Source of the DNA: Cavia porcellus
Taxonomy: Eukaryota > Chordata > Mammalia > Rodentia > Caviidae
Assembly (NCBI RefSeq): GCF_034190915.1
Contig: NW_026947633.1
Coordinates: 62,001-126,000 of the forward strand
Length of the DNA: 64,000 bases
Direction: 5' to 3'
The notes below the pieces were generated by a model. It searched no databases, was not told where the DNA came from, and saw only the letters and a program-made list of their open reading frames with translations. Every line of letters starts with the position of its first letter. Position 1 is the first letter of the stretch. Made by a program: the position numbers and the translations under genes. This document shows positions 52,644-63,936 of this stretch, in pieces.

Positions 52644-53916
52644 GTAGGAGTGAGAAAAACATCACGGGGTGGTGCGCATTGTATGGGTGTGTGTTACATT
52701 ACATTCACTAGTAGGAGTGAGAAACACATCACGGGGTGGTGCGCATTGTATGGGTGTGTGTTACATTACATTCACTAGTAGGAGTGAGAAAAACATCACG
52801 GGGTGGTGCGCATTGTATGGGTGTGTGTTACGTTACATTCACTAGTACGAGTGAGAAAAACATCACGGGGTGTTGCGCATTGTATGGGTGTGTGTTACGT
52901 TTCATTCACTAGTAGGAGTGAGAAAAACATCACGGGGTGGTGCGCATTGTATGGGTGTGTGTTACGTTACATTCACTAGTAGGAGTGAGAAAAACATCAC
53001 GGGGTGGTGCGCATTGTATGGGTGTGTGTTACGTTACATTCACTAGTAGGAGTGAGAAAAACATCACGGGGTGGTGCGTATTGTATGGGTGTGTGTTACG
53101 TTACATTCACCAGTAAGAGTGAGAAAAACATCACGGGGTGGTGCGCATTGTATGGGTGCGTGTTACATTACATTCACCAGTAGGAGTGAGAAAAACATCA
53201 CGGGGTGGTGCGCATTGTATGGGTGCGTGTTACATTACATTCACCAGTAGGAGTGAGAAAAACATCACGGCGTGGTGCGCATTGTATGGGTGTGTGTTAC
53301 ATTACATTCACCAGTAGCAGTGAGAAAAACATCACGGGGTGGTGTGCATTGCATGGGTGTGTGTTACATTACATTCACCAGTAGGAGTGAGAAAAACATC
53401 ACGGCGTGGTGCGCATTGTATGGGTTTGTGTTACATTACATTCACCAGTAGCAGTGAGAAAAACATCACGGGGTGGTGCGCATTGCATGGGTGTGTGTTA
53501 CATTACATTCACCAGTAGGAGGGAGAAAAACATCACCCGGTGGTGCGCATTGTAATGGTGTGTGTTACATTACATTCACCAGTAGCAGTGAGAAAAACAT
53601 CACGGGGTGGTGCGCATTGTGTGGCTTTGTGTTACATTACATTCACCAGTAAGAGTGAGAAAAACATCACGGGGTGGTGCGCATTGTATGGGTGTGTGTT
53701 ACATTACATTCACCAGTAGGAGTGAGAAAAACATCACGGGGTGGTGCGCATTGTATGGGTGTGTTTTACATTACAATCACCAGTAGGAGTGAGAAAAACA
53801 TCACGGGGTGGTGCGCATTGTATGGGTGTGTGTTACATTACATTCACCAGTAGGAGTGAGAAAAACATCACGGGGTGGTGCGCATTGTATGGGTGTGTGT
53901 TACATTACATTGACCA

Positions 53917-56900
53917 GTAGGAGTGAGAAAAACATCACGGGGTGGTGCGCATTGTATGGGTGTCTGTTACATTACATTCACCAGTAGGAGTGAGAAAAAC
54001 ATCACGGGGTGGTGCGCATTGTATGGGTGTGTGTTACATTACATTCCCCAGTAGGAGTGAGAAAAACATCACGGGGTGGTGCGCATTGTATGGGTGTGTG
54101 TTACATTACATTCACCAGTAGGAGTGAGAAAAACATCACGGGGTGGTGCGCATTGTATGGGTGTGTGTTACATTACATTCACTAGTAGGAGTGAGAAAAA
54201 CATCACGGGGTGGTGCGCATTGTATGGGTGTGTGTTACATTACATTCACTAGGAGGAGTGAGAAAAACATCACGGGGTGGTGCGCATTGTATGGGTGTGT
54301 GTTACATTACATTCACTAGTAGGAGTGAGAAAAACATCACGGGGTGGTGCGCATTGTAACGGTGTGTGTTACATTACATTCACTAGTAGGAGTGAGAAAA
54401 ACATCACGGGGTGGTGCGCACTGTATGGATGTCTGTTACATTACATTCACTAGTAGGAGTGAGAAAAACATCACGGGGTGGTGCGCATTGTATGGGTGTG
54501 TGTTACATTACATTCACTAGTAGGAGTGAGAAAAACATCACGGGGTGGTGCGCATTGTATGGGTGTGTTACATTACATTCACTAGTAGCAGTGAGAAAAA
54601 CATTACGGGGTGGTGCGCATTGTATGGGTGTGTGTTACATTACATTCACTAGAAGGAGTGAGAAAAACATCACGGGGTGGTGCGCATTGTATGGGTGTGT
54701 GTTACATTACATTCACTAGTAGGAGTGAGAAAAACATCACGGGGTGGTGCGCATTGTATGGGTGTTTGTTACATTACATTCACCAGTAGGAGTGAGAAAA
54801 ACATCACGGTGTGGTGCGCATTGTATGGGTGTGTGTTACGATACATTCACTAGTAGTAGTGAGAAAAACATCACGGGGTGGTGCGCATTGTATGGGTGTG
54901 TGTTACATTACATTCACCAGTAGGAGTGAGAAAAACATCACGGGGTGGTGCGCATTGTATGGGTGTCTGTTACATTACATTCACCAGTAGGAGTGAGAAA
55001 AACATCACGGGGTGGTGCGCATTGTATGGGTGTGTGTTACATTACATTCACCAGTAGGAGTGAGAAAAACATCACGGGGTGGTGCGCATTGTATGGGTGT
55101 GTGTTACATTACATTCACTAGTAGGAGTGAGAAAAACATCACGGGGTGGTGCGCATTGTATGGGTGTGTGTTACGTTACATTCACTAGTAGCATTGAGAA
55201 AAACATCAAGGGGTGGTGCGCATTGTATGGGTGTGTGTTACATTACATTCACTAGTAGGAGTGAGAAAAACATCACGGGGTGGTGCGCATTGTTTGGGTG
55301 TGTGTTACAGTAGATTCACCAGTAGGAGTGAGAAAAACATCACGGGGTGGTGCGCATTGTATGGGTGTGTGTTACATTAGATTCACCAGTAGGAGTGAGA
55401 AAAACATCACGGGGTGGTGGGCATTGTATGGGTGTGTTACTTTAGATTCACCAGTAGGAGTGAGAAAAACATCACGTTTTGGTGCGCATTGTATGGGTGT
55501 GTGTTACATTACATTCACCAGTAGGAGTGAGAAAATCATCACGGGGTGGTGCGCATTGTATGGGTGTGTGTTACATTACATTCACAAGTAGGAGTGAGAA
55601 AAACATCACGGGGTGGTGCGCATTGCATGGGTGTGTGTTACATTACATTCACCAGTAAGAGTGAGAAAAACATCACGGGGTGGTGCGCATTGTATGGGTG
55701 TGTGTTACATTAGATTCACCAGTAGGAGTGAGAAAAACATCACGGGGTGGTGCGCATTGTATGGGTGTGTGTTACATTAGATTCACCAGTAGGAGTGAGA
55801 AAAACATCACGGGGTGGTGCGCATTGTATGGGTGTGTGTTTCTTTAGATTCACCAGTAGGAGTGAGAAAAACATCATGGGGTGGTGCGCATTGAATGTGT
55901 GTGTGTTACATTACATTCACCAGTAGGAGTGAGAAAAACATCACGGGGTGGTGCGCATTGTATGGGTGTGTGTTACATTACATTCACCAGTAGGAGTGAG
56001 AAAAACATCTCGGGGTGGTGCGCATTGTATGGGTGTGTGTTACATTACATTCACCAGTAGGAGTGAGAAAAACATCACGGGGTGGTGCGCATTGTATGGG
56101 TGTGTGTTACATTACGTTCACCAGTAGGAGTGAGAAAAACATCACGGGGTGGTGCGCATTGTATGTGTGTGTTACATTACATTCACTAGTAGCAGTGAAA
56201 CATCACGGGGTGGTGCGCATTGTATGGGTGTGTGTTATATTAGATTCACTAGTAGGAGTGAGAAAAACATCACGGGGTGGTGCGCATTGTATGGGTGTGT
56301 GTTACATTAGATTCACTAGTAGGAGTGAGAAAAACATCACGGTGTGGTGCGCATTGTATGGGTGTGTGTTACATTAGATTCACTAGTAGGAGTGAGAAAA
56401 ACATCACGGGGTGGTGCGCATTGTATGGGTGTGTGTTACATTACATTCACCAGTAGGAGTGAGAAAAACATCACGGGGTGGTGCACATTGTATGGGTGTG
56501 TGTTACATTACATTCACTAGTAGGAGTGAGAAAAACATCACGGGGTGGTGCGCATTGTATGGGTGTGTGTTACATTACATTCACCAGTAGGAGTGAGAAA
56601 AACATCACGGGGTGGTGCGCATTGTAATGGTGTGTGTTACATTACATTCACCAGTAGGAGTGAGAAAAACATCACGGGGTGGTGCGCATTGTATGGGTGT
56701 GTGTTACATTACATTCACCAGTAGGAGTGAGAAAAACGTCACGGGGTGGTGCGCATTGTATGGGTGTGTGTTACATTACATTCACCAGTAGGAGTGAGAA
56801 AAACATCACGGGGTGGTGCGCATTGTATGGGTGTGTGTTACATTACATTGACCAGTAGGAGTGAGAAAAACATCACGGGGTGGTGCGCATTGTATGGGTG

Positions 56901-57420
56901 TCTGTTACATTACATTCACCAGTAGGAGTGAGAAAAACATCACGGGTGGTGCGCATTGTATGGGTGTGTGTTACATTACATTCCCCAGTAGGAGTGAGAA
57001 AAACATCACGGGGTGGTGCGCATTGTATGGGTGTGTGTTACATTACATTCACCAGTAGGAGTGAGAAAAACATCACGGGGTGGTGCGCATTGTATGGGTG
57101 TGTGTTACATTACATTCACTAGTAGGAGTGAGAAAAACATCACGGGGTGGTGCGCATTGTATGGGTGTGTGTTACATTACATTCACTAGTAGGAGTGAGA
57201 AAAACATCACGGGGTGCTGCGCATTGTATGGGTGTGGGTTACATTACATTCACTAGTAGGAGTGAGAAAAACATCACGGGGTGGTGCGCATTGTATGGAT
57301 GTCTGTTACATTACATTCACTAGTAGGAGTGAGAAATACATCACGGGGTGGTGCGCATTGTATGGATGTCTGTTACATTACATTCACTAGTAGGAGTGAG
57401 AAAAACATCACGGGGTGGTG
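53917..57420 (+). repeat. 8,042-bp spaced duplication, copy 2
   Basis: Counterpart of 45,875-49,380. At about 57.42 kb it skips 266 bp relative to copy 1 (four monomers, one of them 65 bp) and then continues as a copy of 49.66-51.3 kb to about 59.1 kb. There it jumps to a second copy of 55.62-57.4 kb at a shift of 3,540 bp. Confidence 0.82.
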
Positions 57421-60400
57421 CGCATTGTATGGGTGTTTGTTACATTACATTCACCAGTAGGAGTGAGAAAAACATCACGGTGTGGTGCGCATTGTATGGG
57501 TGTGTGTTACGATACATTCACTAGTAGTAGTGAGAAAAACATCACGGGGTGGTGCGCATTGTATGGGTGTGTGTTACATTACATTCACCAGTAGGAGTGA
57601 GAAAAACATCACGGGGTGGTGCGCATTGTATGGGTGTCTGTTACATTACATTCACCAGTAGGAGTGAGAAAAACATCACGGGGTGGTGCGCATTGTATGG
57701 GTGTGTGTTACATTACATTCACCAGTAGGAGTGAGAAAAACATCACGGGGTGGTGCGCATTGTATGGGTGTGTGTTACATTACATTCACTAGTAGGAGTG
57801 AGAAAAACATCACGGGGTGGTGCGCATTGTATGGGTGTGTGTTACGTTACATTCACTAGTAGCATTGAGAAAAACATCACGGGGTGGTGCGCATTGTATG
57901 GGTGTGTGTTACATTACATTCACTAGTAGGAGTGAGAAAAACATCACGGGGTGGTGCGCATTGTTTGGGTGTGTGTTACAGTAGATTCACCAGTAGGAGT
58001 GAGAAAAACATCACGGGGTGGTGCGCATTGTATGGGTGTGTGTTACATTAGATTCACCAGTAGGAGTGAGAAAAACATCACGGGGTGGTGCGCATTGTAT
58101 GGGTGTGTTACTTTAGATTCACCAGTAGGAGTGAGAAAAACATCACGTTTTGGTGCGCATTGTATGAGTGTGTTACATTACATTCACCAGTAGGAGTGAG
58201 AAAATCATCACGGGGTGGTGCGCATTGTATGGGTGTGTGTTACATTACATTCACAAGTAGGAGTGAGAAAAACATCACGGGGTGGTGCGCATTGTATGGG
58301 TGTGTGTTACATTACATTCACCAGTAGGAGTGAGAAAAACATCACGGGGTGGTGCGCATTGTATGGGTGTGTGTTACATTACATTCACCAGTATGAGTGA
58401 GAAAAACATCACAGGTTGGTGCGCATTGTATGGGTGAGTGTTACATTACATTCACCAGTAGGAGTGAGAAAAACATCACGGGGTGGTGCGCATTGTATGG
58501 GTGTGTGTTACATTACATTCACCAGTAGGAGTGAGAAAAACATCACGGGGTGGTGCGCATTGCATGGGTGTGTGTTACATTACATTCACCAGTAGGAGTG
58601 AGAAAAACATCACCCGGTGGTGCGCATTGTAATGGTGTGTGTTACATTACATTCACCAGTAGCAGTGAGAAAAACATCACGGGGTGGTGCGCATTGTATG
58701 GCTTTGTGTTACATTACATTCACCAGTAAGAGTGAGAAAAACATCACGGGGTGGTGCGCATTGTATCGGTGTGTGTTACATTACATTCACCACTAGGAGT
58801 GAGAAAAACATCACGGGGTGGTGCGCATTGTATGGGTGTGTGTTACATTACCTTCACCAGTAGGAGTGAGAAAAACATCACGGGGTGGTGCGCATTGTAT
58901 GGGTGTGTGTTACATTACATTCACCAGTAGGAGTGAGAAAAACATCACGGGGTGGTGCGCATTGTATGGGTGTGTGTTACATTATATTCACTAGTAGGAG
59001 TGAGAAAAACATCATGGGGTGGTGCGCATTGTATGGGTGTGTGTTACATTACATTCACTAGTAGGAGTGAGAAAAACATCACGGGGTGGTGCGCATTGTA
59101 TGGGTGTGTGTTACATTACATTCACTAGTAGGAGTGAGAAAAACATCACGGGGTGGTGCGCATTGCATGGGTGTGTGTTACATTACATTCACCAGTAAGA
59201 GTGAGAAAAACATCACGGGGTGGTGCGCATTGTATGGGTGTGTGTTACATTAGATTCACCAGTAGGAGTGAGAAAAACATCACGGGGTGGTGCGCATTGT
59301 ATGGGTGTGTGTTACATTAGATTCACCAGTAGGAGTGAGAAAAACATCACGGGGTGGTGCGCATTGTATGGGTGTGTGTTTCTTTAGATTCACCAGTAGG
59401 AGTGAGAAAAACATCATGGGGTGGTGCGCATTGAATGTGTGTGTGTTACATTACATTCACCAGTAGGAGTGAGAAAAACATCACGGGGTGGTGCGCATTG
59501 TATGGGTGTGTGTTACATTACATTCACCAGTAGGAGTGAGAAAAACATCTCGGGGTGGTGCGCATTGTATGGGTGTGTGTTACATTACATTCACCAGTAG
59601 GAGTGAGAAAAACATCACGGGGTGGTGCGCATTGTATGGGTGTGTGTTACATTACGTTCACCAGTAGGAGTGAGAAAAACATCACGGGGTGGTGCGCATT
59701 GTATGTGTGTGTTACATTACATTCACTAGTAGCAGTGAAACATCACGGGGTGGTGCGCATTGTATGGGTGTGTGTTATATTAGATTCACTAGTAGGAGTG
59801 AGAAAAACATCACGGGGTGGTGCGCATTGTATGGGTGTGTGTTACATTAGATTCACTAGTAGGAGTGAGAAAAACATCACGGGGTGGTGCGCATTGTATG
59901 GGTGTGTGTTACATTAGATTCACTAGTAGGAGTGAGAAAAACATCACGGGGTGGTGCGCATTGTATGGGTGTGTGTTACATTACATTCACCAGTAGGAGT
60001 GAGAAAAACATCACGGGGTGGTGCACATTGTATGGGTGTGTGTTACATTACATTCACTAGTAGGAGTGAGAAAAACATCACGGGGTGGTGCGCATTGTAT
60101 GGGTGTGTGTTACATTACATTCACCAGTAGGAGTGAGAAAAACATCACGGGGTGGTGCGCATTGTAATGGTGTGTGTTACATTACATTCACCAGTAGCAG
60201 TGAGAAAAACATCACGGGGTGGTGCGCATTGTATGGGTGTGTGTTACATTACATTCACCAGTAGGAGTGAGAAAAACATCACGGGGTGGTGCGCATTGTA
60301 TGGGTGTGTGTTACATTACATTCACCAGTAGGAGTGAGAAAAACATCACGGGGTGGTGCGCATTGTATGGGTGTGTGTTACATTACATTGACCAGTAGGA

Positions 60401-60820
60401 GTGAGAAAAACATCACGGGGTGGTGCGCATTGTATGGGTGTCTGTTACATTACATTCACCAGTAGGAGTGAGAAAAACATCACGGGTGGTGCGCATTGTA
60501 TGGGTGTGTGTTACATTACATTCCCCAGTAGGAGTGAGAAAAACATCACGGGGTGGTGCGCATTGTATGGGTGTGTGTTACATTACATTCACCAGTAGGA
60601 GTGAGAAAAACATCACGGGGTGGTGCGCATTGTATGGGTGTGTGTTACATTACATTCACTAGTAGGAGTGAGAAAAACATCACGGGGTGGTGCGCATTGT
60701 ATGGGTGTGTGTTACATTACATTCACTAGTAGGAGTGAGAAAAACATCACGGGGTGGTGCGCATTGTATGGGTGTGGGTTACATTACATTCACTAGTAGG
60801 AGTGAGAAAAACATCACGGG

Positions 60821-61421
60821 GTGGTGCGCATTGTATGGATGTCTGTTACATTACATTCACTAGTAGGAGTGAGAAATACATCACGGGGTGGTGCGCATTG
60901 TATGGATGTCTGTTACATTACATTCACTAGTAGGAGTGAGAAAAACATCACGGGGTGGTGCGCATTGTATGGGTGTGTTACATTACATTCACTAGTAGCA
61001 GTGAGAAAAACATCACGGGGTGGTGCGCATTGTATGGGTGTGTGTTACATTACATTCACTAGAAGGAGTGAGAAAAACATCACGGGGTGGTGCGCATTGT
61101 ATGGGTGTGTGTTACATTACATTCACTAGTAGGAGTGAGAAAAACATCACGGGGTGGTGCGCATTGTATGGGTGTGGGTTACATTACATTCACTAGTAGG
61201 AGTGAGAAAAACATCACGGTGTGGTGCGCATTGTATGGGTGTGGGTTACATTACATTCACTAGAAGGAGTGAGAAAAACATCACGGGGTGGTGCGCATTG
61301 TATGGGTGTGTGTTACATTACATTCACTAGTAGGAGTGAGAAAAACATCACGGGGTGGTGCGCATTGTATGGGTGTGGGTTACATTACATTCACTAGTAG
61401 GAGTGAGAAAAACATCACGGG
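60821..61421 (+). repeat. 601-bp tandem duplication, unit 1
   Basis: Nine monomers, one of them 65 bp (9 x 67 minus 2). Paired markers include GTATGGATGTC and GAGAAATACATC (monomer starts 60863 and 61464). The end of this unit differs from unit 2: it has extra GTGTGGGTTAC units and a CACGGTGTGG unit. Confidence 0.82.
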
Positions 61422-62022
61422 GTGGTGCGCATTGTATGGATGTCTGTTACATTACATTCACTAGTAGGAGTGAGAAATACATCACGGGGTGGTGCGCATT
61501 GTATGGATGTCTGTTACATTACATTCACTAGTAGGAGTGAGAAAAACATCACGGGGTGGTGCGCATTGTATGGGTGTGTTACATTACATTCACTAGTAGC
61601 AGTGAGAAAAACATCACGGGGTGGTGCGCATTGTATGGGTGTGTGTTACATTACATACACTAGAAGGAGTGAGAAAAACATCACGGGGTGGTGCGCATTG
61701 TATGGGTGTGTGTTACATTACATTCACTAGTAGGAGTGAGAAAAACATCACGGGGTGGTGCGCATTGTATGGGTGTTTGTTACATTACATTCACCAGTAG
61801 GAGTGAGAAAAACATCACGGTGTGGTGCGCATTGTATGGGTGTGTGTTACGATACATTCACTAGTATTAGTGAGAAAAACATCACGGGGTGGTGCGCATT
61901 GTATGGGTGTGTGTTACATTACATTCACCAGTAGGAGTGAGAAAAACATCACGGGGTGGTGCGCATTGTATGGGTGTCTGTTACATTACATTCACCAGTA
62001 GGAGTGAGAAAAACATCACGGG
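61422..62022 (+). repeat. 601-bp tandem duplication, unit 2
   Basis: It repeats unit 1 directly for about the first 330 bases (one private change, ACATACACTAGAAGG). It then runs into the GTGTTTGTTAC and TTACGATAC series, which copies 57.43-58.9 kb at a shift of 4,340 bp. The right boundary of the duplicated part is therefore uncertain. Confidence 0.7.
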
Positions 62023-62464
62023 GTGGTGCGCATTGTATGGGTGTGTGTTACATTACATTCACCAGTAGGAGTGAGAAAAACATCACGGGGTGGTGCGCAT
62101 TGTATGGGTGTGTGTTACATTACATTCACTAGTAGGAGTGAGAAAAACATCACGGGGTGGTGCGCATTGTATGGGTGTGTGTTACGTTACATTCACTAGT
62201 AGCATTGAGAAAAACATCACGGGGTGGTGCGCATTGTATGGGTGTGTGTTACATTACATTCACTAGTAGGAGTGAGAAAAACATCACGGGGTGGTGCGCA
62301 TTGTTTGGGTGTGTGTTACAGTAGATTCACCAGTAGGAGTGAGAAAAACATCACGGGGTGGTGCGCATTGTATGGGTGTGTGTTACATTAGATTCACCAG
62401 TAGGAGTGAGAAAAACATCACGGGGTGGTGCGCATTGTATGGGTGTGTTACTTTAGATTCACCA

Positions 62465-63936
62465 GTAGGAGTGAGAAAAACATCACGTTTTGGTGCGCAT
62501 TGTATGAGTGTGTTACATTACATTCACCAGTAGGAGTGAGAAAATCATCACGGGGTGGTGCGCATTGTATGGGTGTGTGTTACATTACATTCACAAGTAG
62601 GAGTGAGAAAAACATCACGGGGTGGTGCGCATTGTATGGGTGTGTGTTACATTACATTCACCAGTAGGAGTGAGAAAAACATCACGGGGTGGTGCGCATT
62701 GTATGGGTGTGTGTTACATTACATTCACCAGTATGAGTGAGAAAAACATCACAGGTTGGTGCGCATTGTATGGGTGTGTGTTACATTACATTCACCAGTA
62801 GGAGTGAGAAAAACATCACGGGGTGGTGCGCATTGTATGGGTGTGTGTTACATTACATTCACCAGTAGGAGTGAGAAAAACATCACGGGGTGGTGCGCAT
62901 TGCATGGGTGTGTGTTACATTACATTCACCAGTAGGAGTGAGAAAAACATCACCCGGTGGTGCGCATTGTAATGGTGTGTGTTACATTACATTCACCAGT
63001 AGCAGTGAGAAAAACATCACGGGGTGGTGCGCATTGTATCGGTGTGTGTTACATTACATTCACCACTAGGAGTGAGAAAAACATCACGGGGTGGTGCGCA
63101 TTGTATGGGTGTGTGTTACATTACCTTCACCAGTAGGAGTGAGAAAAACATCACGGGGTGGTGCGCATTGTATGGGTGTGTGTTACATTACATTCAGCAG
63201 TAGGAGTGAGAAAAACATCACGGGGTGGTGCGCATTGTATGGGTGTGTGTTACATTATATTCACTAGTAGGAGTGAGAAAAACATCATGGGGTGGTGCGC
63301 ATTGTATGGGTGTGTGTTACATTACATTCACTAGTAGGAGTGAGAAAAACATCACGGGGTGGTGCGCATTGTATGGGTGTGTGTTACATTACATTCACTA
63401 GTAGGAGTGAGAAAAACATCACGGGGTGGTGCGCATTGTATGGGTGTGTGTTACATTACATTCACTAGTAGGAGTGAGAGAAACATCACGGGGTGGTGCG
63501 CATTGTATGGGTGTGTGTTACATTACATTCACTCGTAGCAGTCAGAGAAACATCACGGGGTGGTGCGCATTGTATGGGTGTGTGTTACATTACATTCACT
63601 CGTAGCAGTGAGAAAAACATCACGGGGTGGTGCGCATTGTATGGGTGTGTGTTACGTTACATTCACTAGTAGGAGTGAGAAAAACATCACGGGGTGGTGC
63701 GCATTGTATGGGTGTGTGTTACGTTACATTCACTAGTAGGAGTGAGAAAAACATCACGGGGTGGTGCGCATTGTATGGGTGTGTGTTACGATACATTCAC
63801 TAGTAGGAGTGAGAAAAACATCACGGGGTGGTGCGCATTGTATGGGTGTGTGTTACATTACATTCACTAGTAGGAGTGAGAAAAACATCACGGGGTGGTG
63901 CGCATTGTATGGGTGTGTGTTACATTACATTCACTC
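62465..63936 (+). repeat. 23-monomer haplotype, shortened copy d (1,472 bp)
   Basis: Same order as copies a-c, but 69 bp shorter. One monomer was lost where TATGGCTTTG / CAGTAAGAG is missing and CAGTAGCAG joins directly to TATCGGTG (63,001-63,040). A further 2 bp were lost in TATGAGTGTGTTAC near 62,505. It abuts the type I block at 63,937. Confidence 0.85.

Larger units (their letters stand above)
52644..63936 (+). repeat. Canonical tract, 169 monomers, nested duplications
   Basis: The 11,293 bp equal 169 x 67 minus 30. Two 65+63-bp pairs (63-bp units at 56189 and 59729), eight other 65-bp units and two 66-bp units explain the deficit. After the post-cassette TTACGTTTC / GCGTATTG / GTGCGTG run (to about 53.8 kb) it consists of copies of earlier segments at shifts of 8,042, 7,776, 3,540, 601 and 4,340 bp. 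No gene is seen. Confidence 0.93.
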
